A stretch of 64,000 nucleotides of DNA from assembly GCF_016758175.1 (NCBI RefSeq), contig NZ_QYAB01000001.1, forward strand, positions 1,591,850-1,655,849, in the 5' to 3' direction. Positions within the stretch are counted from its first letter, which is position 1; every line of letters starts with the position of its first letter. Origin of the DNA: Leucobacter zeae. Lineage in GTDB: Bacteria > Actinomycetota > Actinomycetes > Actinomycetales > Microbacteriaceae. A model generated the notes under the pieces. The model had not been told where the DNA came from. It saw only the letters and a list, made by a program, of their open reading frames with translations, and made no database searches. Below, in pieces: positions 17,768 to 25,482 of this stretch. Both the position numbers and the translations under genes were made by a program.

Positions 17768-18738
17768 TGGATCCCATCGTTCTCATCACGGCGATCCTCG
17801 CCGTCATCCTGCTCAAGGTCACGCCGATCCTGCTCGCCGCGATCGGCGGCTCGTTCACCCAGACCGGCAACGTGCTCAACATCGGCCTCGAGGGCATGAT
17901 GCTCATGGGCGCATTCTCGGCGGTCGCGATCGGCGCGATCACGAACGCGTTCGTCGGGATCGCGGCGGCGCTGGTCGCCGGCGTCGTCATGGCGCTGATC
18001 TTCGCCGTCGCAGCGCTCACCTTCAAGGCCGACGTGATCGTGGTCGGCATCGGCATCAACCTGCTCGCCGCGGGCCTCGCGGTGCTCCTGCTCACGGTGC
18101 TCTACGGCAACGCGGGCGCGACGCCTCCGGGCGTCCAGGCGAACCTGCCGAAGATCGACCTCGGCATCGTCGGCGACATCCCGGTGATCGGTACGATGCT
18201 CAACAACCAGACGATCCTCGTCTGGGTCGCCATCCTCGCCGTCCCCGCGTACGCGTTCGTGCTGTACCGGACCCGTTTCGGGGTGCACCTGCGCGCGGTC
18301 GGGGAGGACGAGCCGGCCGCGCTCGCCGCGGGCATCAACGTGTTCCGCGTGAAGTTCATCTCGATTCTGCTCTCGGGCGCCTTCGCCGGCGTGGCGGGCG
18401 CGCAGCTCGCCATGGCGACGGTCGGCACCTTCACCTCGGGGATGACGGCTTCCCGCGGCTTCATCGCGGTCGCGGCGCTCACGTTCGGTCTCGCACGTCC
18501 GTATCGCACCATGATCGCCTGCGTGATCTTCGGCGTCGCAGAGGCGCTCGCGGACCAGCTCGGCCTGCTCGGGGTCAACTCGTCGCTGTCGCTCACGCTG
18601 CCGTACATCATCACGATCATCGCGCTGGTCTTCGCGTCGGTGCGCGTCCGCGCCGCGATCAAGGCCCGCACCAAGAAGGCGCTGCAGTCGGCGGACGCGG
18701 CGGCGCCCGCTCCCGCGGCATCCGCCGCGGCCGCCTAG
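17767..18738 (+). CDS. ABC nucleoside importer permease
   Basis: A 323-residue integral membrane protein of the BPD_transp_2 family (NupQ/YufQ-like). The N-terminal region has the family signature TGNVLNIGLEGMMLMGAFSAV. About eight to nine hydrophobic segments follow, and RAVGEDEPAALAAGINV is the cytoplasmic coupling-helix region. The Ala/Pro-rich tail is probably disordered. The ATG overlaps the stop of the fused ATPase-permease by 1 nt (TGATG), indicating translational coupling. With the fusion protein it would make a heterodimeric transmembrane channel for nucleosides. Confidence 0.93.
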   Translation: MDPIVLITAILAVILLKVTPILLAAIGGSFTQTGNVLNIGLEGMMLMGAFSAVAIGAITNAFVGIAAALVAGVVMALIFAVAALTFKADVIVVGIGINLLAAGLAVLLLTVLYGNAGATPPGVQANLPKIDLGIVGDIPVIGTMLNNQTILVWVAILAVPAYAFVLYRTRFGVHLRAVGEDEPAALAAGINVFRVKFISILLSGAFAGVAGAQLAMATVGTFTSGMTASRGFIAVAALTFGLARPYRTMIACVIFGVAEALADQLGLLGVNSSLSLTLPYIITIIALVFASVRVRAAIKARTKKALQSADAAAPAPAASAAAA

Positions 18739-18748
18739 ACCGACATCC

Positions 18749-18780
18749 GTCCTGCGGCTCGCGAGCGCGAGCCGCAGGAC
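18749..18780 (+). terminator. Intra-operon hairpin before the nucleoside hydrolases
   Basis: A perfect 14-bp stem (GTCCTGCGGCTCGC with its complement) and 4-nt loop lies 10 nt after the permease stop. The next gene has its own AGGAGG at about 18792, so this probably reduces rather than ends transcription. Its CTGCGGCTCGCGAGC theme resembles the 50-bp repeats at 27381. Confidence 0.55.
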
Positions 18781-18805
18781 CCATCACCCTTCAGGAGGCC
18801 CCTGC

Positions 18806-19789
18806 ATGGAACGGATCATCCTCGACTGCGATCCCGGGCACGACGACGCGATCGCGATCCTGCTCGCCGCGGGCAGTCCCGAGATCGAGCTGCTCGGCAT
18901 CACCACCGTCGCCGGGAACAACACGATCGAGAACGTGACGACCAACGCCCAGGCCGTGTGCCAGGTCGCCGGCATCGACGTCCCGATCGCGCGCGGCGCG
19001 AGCGCGCCGCTTGTCACTCCGCAGATCGTGTCGCACGACATCCACGGCGGAACGGGCATGGACGGGCCGGAACTGCCCGAGATCACCGGATCGCTCGACC
19101 CGCGTCACGCGGTCCAGTTCATCATCGACACCGTGATGTCCGAGCCGGCCGGCACCGTCACGCTCGTGCCCGTCGGCCCGTGCACCAACATCGCGCTCGC
19201 GATGCGTACGGAGCCCCGGATCGTCGAGCGCGTCAAGCGCGTCGTGCTCATGGGCGGCTCCTACACGCGCGGAAACGTCACTCCGAGCGCCGAGTACAAC
19301 ATCTACGTCGACCCCGAGGCCGCCGAGGCCGTGTTCCGCGCGGACTGGGACGTGACCATGGTGGGGCTCGACCTCACCCACCAGGCGCTCGCGACCGCCG
19401 AACTGCAGGATCGGGTCCGCGCCTGCGGGGGCGAGGTCTCGCGCTTCGTGCTCGACATCTGGGGGTTCATCGGCAGGACCTACGAGGACGTCTTCGAGTT
19501 CTCCGCGCCGCCCGTGCACGACGCCTGCTGCGTCGCCGCGCTCATCGATCCGTCCGTGATCCGCACCGAGGCGGCGCACGTCGCCGTCGAACTCCATGGA
19601 GAATGGACGAAGGGGATGACCGTGGTGAACTTCGCCGACCGCCCCGGCATGCACCACTCGACGGGCGTCGCCGCCCGACTGCAGGATCACCGCACCCGCG
19701 TCGCGACCGAGCTCGACTGGGATCGCTTCGCCGATCTGATCGCGCGCTCGATCGAACGCCTGAGCCCCACGACCCCCGGAAGGAACTGA
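18806..19789 (+). CDS. Nucleoside hydrolase 1
   Basis: A 327-residue inosine-uridine nucleoside N-ribohydrolase family enzyme, which hydrolyses nucleosides to base and ribose. The calcium/ribose-binding DxDxxxDD motif is present as DCDPGHDD (7-14). Also visible are VPVGPCTNIALA, MGGSYTRGNVTPSAEYNIYVDPEAA and, near the C-terminus, PVHDACC with the His-Asp pair of IU-nucleoside hydrolases. AGGAGG precedes the ATG. It is the first of three adjacent paralogues. The base specificity (purine or pyrimidine) cannot be read from the sequence. Confidence 0.93.
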   Translation: MERIILDCDPGHDDAIAILLAAGSPEIELLGITTVAGNNTIENVTTNAQAVCQVAGIDVPIARGASAPLVTPQIVSHDIHGGTGMDGPELPEITGSLDPRHAVQFIIDTVMSEPAGTVTLVPVGPCTNIALAMRTEPRIVERVKRVVLMGGSYTRGNVTPSAEYNIYVDPEAAEAVFRADWDVTMVGLDLTHQALATAELQDRVRACGGEVSRFVLDIWGFIGRTYEDVFEFSAPPVHDACCVAALIDPSVIRTEAAHVAVELHGEWTKGMTVVNFADRPGMHHSTGVAARLQDHRTRVATELDWDRFADLIARSIERLSPTTPGRN

Positions 19790-19792
19790 CCC

Positions 19793-20746
19793 ATGCCACG
19801 TCCCATCATCATCGACACCGATCCGGGTATCGACGACGCGCTCGCGATCATGCTGGCCGCTGCGAGCCCCGAGGTCGAGATCCTCGGCATCGTCGCCGTC
19901 GCGGGCAATGTCGGGATCGAGCGCACGGCGCCGAACGCCGCGGCGCTCGCGGACCTGCTCGGGCTCGAATGCCCGGTCGGGCGCGGCGCCGCCGCGCCGC
20001 TCTGGCGCGAGGCGACCTATGCTCCCCAGGTGCACGGGGAGAACGGCTTCGGCGGGTACGAGCTGCCCGTCTCGAACCGGACCCTCGAGCCCGGCGTTCC
20101 CCTGCTCGCGCGACTGATCGAGGAGAGCGCCGAGCCCGTGACCGTCGTCGCGATCGGTCCGCTCACCAACATCGCGATGCTGATGGTCGAGCATCCCAAG
20201 ACGGCGCGCCGGATCGAGCGCATCGTGATCATGGGCGGCGGCGCGCTGCGCGATCAGGGCAACGCCACCCCGACGGCGGAGTTCAACATCTTCGTGGATC
20301 CCGACGCCGCGGCCAAGGTGTTCGCATTCGGGGTGCCGATCACCATGGTCGGGCTCAACGCGACCCATCAGGCGCTCGTCGGGGCGCAGCACCTGCCCGA
20401 TCTCATGGCCTCCGGCGGCCCGGCGGCCCGGATGGTCGCGCACCTGCTGGGCAGCTACAGCGACGATGCGAACGCCGAGACCGCGGAGACCGGCATGGCG
20501 CAGCACGACTCGCTCGCGCTCGCGGCGGTGCTCGATCCCGCGATCATCACGACGGAGCACCTCTTCGTCGACGTCGAGAACACGGGTCGACGGACCACGG
20601 GCATGACCGTGATCGACTACCTCGGTCGGTGGGGCGCCCCCAACTGCGATGTCGCGTTCGGGGTCGACGTCGAGCGCTTCCGGGCGCTCCTGAACACGCG
20701 GTTGACCGAGCTCGACGCGCGGCTCGTCGCGGGGGCGGGCGCATGA
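19793..20746 (+). CDS. Nucleoside hydrolase 2
   Basis: A 317-residue paralogue of the enzyme at 18806. It has DTDPGIDD (8-15), VAIGPLTNIAMLM, MGGGALRDQGNATPTAEFNIF and MAQHDSLALA with the catalytic His-Asp pair. Only 3 nt separate it from the first hydrolase, and its stop overlaps the third hydrolase start by 4 nt. Divergence from its neighbours in loops and C-terminus suggests a different base preference rather than a recent duplicate. Confidence 0.93.
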   Translation: MPRPIIIDTDPGIDDALAIMLAAASPEVEILGIVAVAGNVGIERTAPNAAALADLLGLECPVGRGAAAPLWREATYAPQVHGENGFGGYELPVSNRTLEPGVPLLARLIEESAEPVTVVAIGPLTNIAMLMVEHPKTARRIERIVIMGGGALRDQGNATPTAEFNIFVDPDAAAKVFAFGVPITMVGLNATHQALVGAQHLPDLMASGGPAARMVAHLLGSYSDDANAETAETGMAQHDSLALAAVLDPAIITTEHLFVDVENTGRRTTGMTVIDYLGRWGAPNCDVAFGVDVERFRALLNTRLTELDARLVAGAGA

Positions 20747-21696
20747 GCGTGAAGGTGATCCTCGACTGCGACACCGGCGTCGACGACTCGATGGCCATCA
20801 TGTACGCGGCGCTCCATCCCGGCATCGATCTCATCGGCATGACGACGGTGTGGGGCAACGTCGATGTGCCGCTCGCGACGCGCAACACGCTGCGCGTGCT
20901 CGATCTGGTCGGACGCTCCGATGTGCCGGTCGCCCGCGGCGCGGCCGGCCCGCTGCTCGGGGGCCATGCCGACTTCGCCTACCACGTGCACGGACGCGAC
21001 GGGCAGGGGAACGCCGGGGACGACGCCCCCGTGCGCGCGGCCGAACCGATTCCCGCCGCGCAGCACATCATCGATCTGGTGCGCGCGCACCCGGGCGAGG
21101 TGTGGCTCGTCCCGGTCGGGCCGCTCACCAACATCGCCGCGGCGCTCGCCCTCGATCCCGAGCTCCCCGAGCTCGTCGCCGGGGTGTCGCTCATGGGCGG
21201 TACCGCTCTGGCTCCGGGCAACGTGACTCCGGTGGCCGAGGCGAACGTCTGGCACGACGCCGAGGCCGCCGCAGCGGTGTTCCGCGCCCCGTGGCGCATC
21301 ATCATGGCTGGCCTCGACGTCACGATGCGCGTGCTCATCACCCCCGAGCACAGCGCGCGCCTCGCCGCAGGCGGGCCGGCCGGCCGCTACCTGGCGCGGA
21401 TCATGGAGCACTACGGCGACTTCTACCGCGACAACGCGTTCGGTTTCTGGACCTGCGCGATGCACGACACGATCGCCGTGGCGGCCGCGGCGGGCACTCT
21501 CGACGTGCGCCTCGCACCCGTCGTGCACGTGGAGGTGGACACCTCGGGAGGGCCGGGCCACGGCCAGACCATCGCGGATCTGCGCGGCGCCTACCGGGGC
21601 TACCCCGAGCAGCCGGGCGCGCACTGCGCGGTGCTGCTCGACATCGACGACGGCATCGCCGACGACGTGGTCGACCTGATCGCGGCGGCCGAGTAG
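20743..21696 (+). CDS. Nucleoside hydrolase 3
   Basis: A 317-residue third member of the tandem set. It has DCDTGVDD (8-15), VPVGPLTNIAAAL, MGGTALAPGNVTPVAEANVWHDAEAA and AMHDTIAVAA with the His-Asp pair. It differs from the other two in having a Thr in place of Pro in the N-terminal motif and an Ala-Asn-Val-Trp segment where AEFNIF or AEYNIY is usual. That region contacts ribose, so specificity may be shifted. ATG 20743 overlaps the previous stop by 4 nt (ATGA). Confidence 0.92.
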   Translation: MSVKVILDCDTGVDDSMAIMYAALHPGIDLIGMTTVWGNVDVPLATRNTLRVLDLVGRSDVPVARGAAGPLLGGHADFAYHVHGRDGQGNAGDDAPVRAAEPIPAAQHIIDLVRAHPGEVWLVPVGPLTNIAAALALDPELPELVAGVSLMGGTALAPGNVTPVAEANVWHDAEAAAAVFRAPWRIIMAGLDVTMRVLITPEHSARLAAGGPAGRYLARIMEHYGDFYRDNAFGFWTCAMHDTIAVAAAAGTLDVRLAPVVHVEVDTSGGPGHGQTIADLRGAYRGYPEQPGAHCAVLLDIDDGIADDVVDLIAAAE

Positions 21697-21705
21697 GTGG
21701 GCGGG

Positions 21706-22659
21706 ATGCAGGTCGTCGTTGTCGGCAGCGCGAACGCGGACCTCGTGGTCGAGGTGCCGCGGCGTCCGGGCGCGGGGGAGACGCTGCTCGGCGGCGAGCT
21801 CAGCACGCTCCCCGGGGGGAAGGGTGCGAACCAGGCGGCTGCGGCCGCCCGCTGCGGCGCTGCGACCGGGTTCGTCGGGTCGGTCGGCGACGACGGCAAC
21901 GGCGCGTTCCTGCGCGAGCGCCTCGTGGCGGCAGGGGTCGACGTCTCGGGGCTCGTGTCCGTCGACGCGGCGACGGGGACGGCGATCATCTTGCTCACCC
22001 CGGACGGCGAGAACTCCATCGTGGTGTCGCCCGGGGCGAACCACGCGTTCGACGCAGCGGCGGCGGGGCGCGCCGCCGACGTCTGGCGAGGCGCACCGGT
22101 CGTGGTGCTCAGCCTCGAGATCCCGCACGCGACGGCCTTCCTCGTGGCGCGCGAGGCCAGGGAAGCGGGATCTCGTGTCGTGCTGAACGCCGCGCCGGCC
22201 GCGCGGATCGCCCCCGAGGTCCTGCGGCTCTGCGACCCGCTCATCGTCAACGAGCACGAGGCGCTGGAAGCACTGGGAGCCGACGGCTCGGATCCCGACG
22301 CGGACGACTACCCGCGACTCGTCCGCCGTCTGATCGCTGCCGGTGCCCGCTCCGTGGTCGTCACGCTCGGCGCCGAGGGGGCGCTGGTCGCCGAATCCGG
22401 CGCAGGGAATGGCCTCGGCGACGAGGCGGCGGTCGTCGTCGAAGCCGTGCCTGCGTACCGGGTCACGGCGCTCGATACGACGGGCGCCGGGGACGCCTTC
22501 GTCGGCGCGACGGCGGCCGAGCTCGCGCGCGGCGCGTCCCTCGGCGACGCGGTGCGCTTCGCGACGGCCGTCTCGGCGGTCGCCGTGCAGCGGGTCGGGG
22601 CCCAGGCCTCCTACGCCGACCGCGCGGAGATCGACGCATTCATCGCCGAGCGGGCCTGA
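21706..22659 (+). CDS. rbsK: Ribokinase
   Basis: A 317-residue PfkB kinase that phosphorylates ribose released by the preceding hydrolases, feeding the pentose phosphate pathway. GSANADLVVEVPRRP and GGKGANQAAAAARCG are classic ribokinase motifs, and DTTGAGDAFVGA carries the catalytic Asp. ATG 21706 is chosen, with GGTGGGCGGG in front; GTG 21697 directly abutting the previous TAG is an alternative adding three residues. It is the last gene of the nucleoside operon and is followed by a perfect palindrome. Confidence 0.92.
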   Translation: MQVVVVGSANADLVVEVPRRPGAGETLLGGELSTLPGGKGANQAAAAARCGAATGFVGSVGDDGNGAFLRERLVAAGVDVSGLVSVDAATGTAIILLTPDGENSIVVSPGANHAFDAAAAGRAADVWRGAPVVVLSLEIPHATAFLVAREAREAGSRVVLNAAPAARIAPEVLRLCDPLIVNEHEALEALGADGSDPDADDYPRLVRRLIAAGARSVVVTLGAEGALVAESGAGNGLGDEAAVVVEAVPAYRVTALDTTGAGDAFVGATAAELARGASLGDAVRFATAVSAVAVQRVGAQASYADRAEIDAFIAERA

Positions 22660-22681
22660 GCCGCGGGGACCGGAGCACCGG

Positions 22682-22703
22682 CCGCGCACCGGCCGGTGCG
22701 CGG
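22682..22703. terminator. Bidirectional palindromic terminator candidate
   Basis: A perfect 22-nt palindrome (11-bp arms CCGCGCACCGG and CCGGTGCGCGG) fills the 45-nt gap between the convergent ribokinase and exporter ATPase genes. Without a loop or T-tract, it would act as a GC-rich hairpin with the central bases unpaired. Confidence 0.5.
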
Positions 22704-22704
22704 T

Positions 22705-23454
22705 TCAGGCCGGGTGGTCGGCGTTGTAGCGGTCGAGCACCGCGTCGATCGGCCCGTCGAGCGCGAGACGGCCCCGGTCGAGGTAGAGGCCACGCGTGCA
22801 GAACCGGCGGAGGTCCCGTTCGCTGTGCGAGACGAGGAACAGGGTCTTGCCCTCGGCGAGCAGCTCGTCGATGCGCCGGTAGCACTTCGCGCGGAAGGCC
22901 TTGTCGCCCACGGCGAGCACCTCGTCGACGAGCAGCACGGGCTCGTCGAGCTGCGAGATCACCGAGAAGGCGACGCGGACCTTCATGCCGCTCGACAGAT
23001 GCTTGAACGGCGTGTCGATCACGTCGCCCGCGTCGGCGAAGTCGATGATCGAGTCGAACCGCTCGGCGATCTGCTTGCGGCTGAGACCGTGCAGGCCGCC
23101 CGCGAGGCCGATGTTGTCGCGCACGGTGAGGTCGCCGACGAATCCGCCGGTGATCTCGATGAGCGGGGCGACCCCGCTGCGCACGCGCACCGAACCCTCG
23201 TCGGGGAAGAGCACGCCGGCGACGAGCTTGAGCAGCGTCGACTTGCCCTGGCCGTTCCTGCCCACGACGCCGATGGCCTCGCCGCGGTGCACGTCGAAGT
23301 CGACGTCGCGCAGCGCCCAGAACTCGCCGGGCCGCGTGCGCCTGGACCGGCCGGCCAGCAGGTCCTTGAAGCTCCGTCGCGAGCCGCGGTTGCGGCGGAA
23401 CCGCACGCCGAGCCCGCGGGCCGAGATGATGACGTCCCCCGTCGCTGCCGTCAC
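22705..23454 (-). CDS. ABC exporter ATP-binding subunit for wall polymer (TagH/Wzt-like)
   Basis: A 249-residue ATPase that would energise export of a lipid-linked polysaccharide or teichoic acid. Walker A is GRNGQGKST (65-73), the signature is the Wzt/TagH-type LSSGM, and Walker B is PVLLVDEVLAVGD. The protein is short: it ends soon after the ATPase domain and lacks the carbohydrate-binding C-terminal domain found in O-antigen Wzt. GTG 23454 lies 1 nt after the permease stop. Together with the TagF-like genes at 5829 and 9469 it completes a teichoic-acid-type pathway, now split by the nucleoside island. Confidence 0.9.
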   Translation of the reverse strand: MTAATGDVIISARGLGVRFRRNRGSRRSFKDLLAGRSRRTRPGEFWALRDVDFDVHRGEAIGVVGRNGQGKSTLLKLVAGVLFPDEGSVRVRSGVAPLIEITGGFVGDLTVRDNIGLAGGLHGLSRKQIAERFDSIIDFADAGDVIDTPFKHLSSGMKVRVAFSVISQLDEPVLLVDEVLAVGDKAFRAKCYRRIDELLAEGKTLFLVSHSERDLRRFCTRGLYLDRGRLALDGPIDAVLDRYNADHPA

Positions 23455-23455
23455 G

Positions 23456-24244
23456 TCACAACTCCTTCAGCACGCCGCCGATGGTCCGGCGGAAGACGAC
23501 GATCCCGATCACGAGCAGCGCGACGGTGATGCCGGCGGACGTCGCGACGAGCGCCCAGTCCAGCTGATCGGGGAAGAACCCGGCCCGGAAGAGGGCGAAG
23601 ATGCCCGACAGCGGATTCAGCCAGGCGAGCGGCTGGGCGAATGCCGGCAGGTCGGACGCGCCGTAGATCACGGGCGAGGCGTAGAAGAGCACCCGGAGCA
23701 CGAGCTTCATGGCGCGCTCGAGGTCGCGGAAGAACACGACGAGCGGCGCGATGAGGAGCCCGACGCCCAGGGTCAGCATGGCCAGCAGGATCACCGCGAC
23801 CGGGAAGAGCAGGATGCCCCAGCCCACGGCGGCCCCGCTGAAGATCGCGAAGCCCGCGAGTACGGGAATACTCAGCAGGAACTCGATCCCCTTCGTGCAG
23901 ATGATGCGGCCCACCCAGATCCAGTGGGGGAGCGACACCGAGCGCACGAGCTTGACGTCGCGCAGGAAGGCGCGCGTCGAATCGGAGACGGCGCCGTTGA
24001 CCCAGACCCACGGCAGCATCGCGGTGAGGAGGAAGACGATGTACGGTTCCTCGCCCACGGAGCGCTCGAACACCTGCGTGAAGATGAACCAGTAGATGAG
24101 GCTCATGAGCAGGGGATCGAGGATCGACCAGAGGTATCCGAGCAGGGACGTCGAATAGCGGACCTTGAGGTCGCGCCGCGTCAGCAGCCACAGCGACGAC
24201 CACACGTTGGCGCGTGCCCGTCTGCGCTCGGAAGAATATGCCAC
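23456..24244 (-). CDS. ABC exporter permease for wall polymer (TagG-like)
   Basis: A 262-residue ABC-2 type permease. A basic amphipathic N-terminus (LLTRRDLKVRYSTSLLGYLWS) precedes six predicted membrane segments, and the conserved VFFRDLERAMKLVLRVLFYASPVIY stretch is typical of TagG/Wzm exporters. GTG 24244 is supported by CAGAAT and a 6-nt spacer on the minus strand, a leaderless-type arrangement. It is translated with the ATPase at 22705. The exported substrate is inferred, not seen. Confidence 0.9.
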   Translation of the reverse strand: MAYSSERRRARANVWSSLWLLTRRDLKVRYSTSLLGYLWSILDPLLMSLIYWFIFTQVFERSVGEEPYIVFLLTAMLPWVWVNGAVSDSTRAFLRDVKLVRSVSLPHWIWVGRIICTKGIEFLLSIPVLAGFAIFSGAAVGWGILLFPVAVILLAMLTLGVGLLIAPLVVFFRDLERAMKLVLRVLFYASPVIYGASDLPAFAQPLAWLNPLSGIFALFRAGFFPDQLDWALVATSAGITVALLVIGIVVFRRTIGGVLKEL

Positions 24245-24396
24245 GGGACCATTCTGCCGGTTCCCGGGGCCTCCGCGCGACGCGACCGCCCCGTCCCGTG
24301 CGCCGCCGAGACGGCGCGGAGCATTTCTCGGAGCCGATTCACGATTCCCAGGCCGTCGCGTGCTCGACGGGGTCGAGGGTTTGATAAATTGGTCGG
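24245..24396. promoter_or_regulatory. Divergent leaderless-type promoters for tagG-like and ABC ATPase genes
   Basis: On the minus strand CAGAAT (24256-24251) plus 6 nt precedes GTG 24244. On the plus strand TAAATT (24385-24390) plus 6 nt precedes GTG 24397. Neither gene has a ribosome-binding site, so both transcripts probably begin at the GTG. Confidence 0.5.
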
Positions 24397-25482
24397 GTGC
24401 CGTCCCAAACCTCGTCAGCCATGCCCGTTCCCGAGCCCCACCCGCAACGCAGCTCGATGCCGCAGCCGGTGAGCGCGCCGACGGGTCGTGAGACGGGCGT
24501 CGCGCAGGCGGGGGCCGCCCAGGCCGCAGGCCGACCGGGCGCTCCGCGCGTCCGTCCGAGCCGGTCGACCCCCGTCGATCCGGCTCAGGCTCCGGCCGGC
24601 CCGCATGCGCCCGAGCCGCAGCAGGCGGACGCGCGCGCGCCGCGCACCGGTCGGGTCGAGGTGCCGGTCCCGTCGATCGTGCGCGCCCGTGAGCGCGGTC
24701 GCCTCGCCGAGCAGAACCCGGTCGTGCTGCGCACCGAGATGCTCACCAAGGTCTTCGGATCCCTGATCGCGGCGAACGAGGTCTCGATCGACGTGCACGC
24801 GGGATCCTTCACGGGCATCGTCGGGCCCAACGGCGCGGGTAAGACCACGACGCTCTCCATGATCAGCGGCCTGCTGCGGCCGACCTCCGGACGCGTGACA
24901 GTCGGCGGCGTCGACGTCTGGTCCGACGGACCCGCGGCGAAGCGGCTCATCGGAACCCTGCCCGACCGCCTCCGGCTCTTCGACCGCCTCACCGGCGCGC
25001 AGCTGCTCTACTACTCGGGCGTGCTGCACGGCGTGCCCGAGGCCGCGGTCGCCGAGCGCTCGTCCGAGCTCGCCGCCGCCTTCGGGCTCGAGTCCGCTCT
25101 CGGCAGACTCGTCTCCGACTACTCGGCAGGCATGCAGAAGAAGATCGCGCTGGCGTGCTCGATGATCCACGCGCCCGAGGTGCTCGTGCTCGACGAGCCG
25201 TTCGAAGCGATCGATCCGGTCTCGGCCTCGAACGTCACCGAGATTCTCGAGAAGTACGTCGCGGGGGGCGGCAGCGTGGTGATGTCGAGTCACAGCCTCG
25301 ACCTCATCCAGCGCGTGTGCGACCACGTCTCGATCATCGTCGACGGCAGTGTGATCGCCCAGGGCACCGTCGACGCCGTGCGAGACGGCCTCAGCCTCGA
25401 AGAGCGTTTCACGCAGCTCACCGGTACCTCCGGCGCAGGGAAGGGGCTCGAGTGGTTGCACGGCTCTTCCGACTCCGAGTAG
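24397..25482 (+). CDS. ABC transporter ATP-binding protein with long disordered N-terminus
   Basis: A 361-residue ATPase. About 105 Pro/Ala/Gln/Arg-rich residues of low complexity precede a standard ABC domain starting near residue 110 (VLRTEMLTKVFGS). Walker A is GPNGAGKTTT, the signature is YSAGMQ, Walker B is VLVLDEPFEAIDP, and the switch His lies in MSSHSLDL. The domain resembles CcmA-like ATPases of ABC-2 exporters. GTG 24397 is supported by the leaderless promoter; ATG 24421 is the only nearby alternative. The end overlaps the permease gene by 31 nt. The substrate is unknown. Confidence 0.88.
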   Translation: MPSQTSSAMPVPEPHPQRSSMPQPVSAPTGRETGVAQAGAAQAAGRPGAPRVRPSRSTPVDPAQAPAGPHAPEPQQADARAPRTGRVEVPVPSIVRARERGRLAEQNPVVLRTEMLTKVFGSLIAANEVSIDVHAGSFTGIVGPNGAGKTTTLSMISGLLRPTSGRVTVGGVDVWSDGPAAKRLIGTLPDRLRLFDRLTGAQLLYYSGVLHGVPEAAVAERSSELAAAFGLESALGRLVSDYSAGMQKKIALACSMIHAPEVLVLDEPFEAIDPVSASNVTEILEKYVAGGGSVVMSSHSLDLIQRVCDHVSIIVDGSVIAQGTVDAVRDGLSLEERFTQLTGTSGAGKGLEWLHGSSDSE

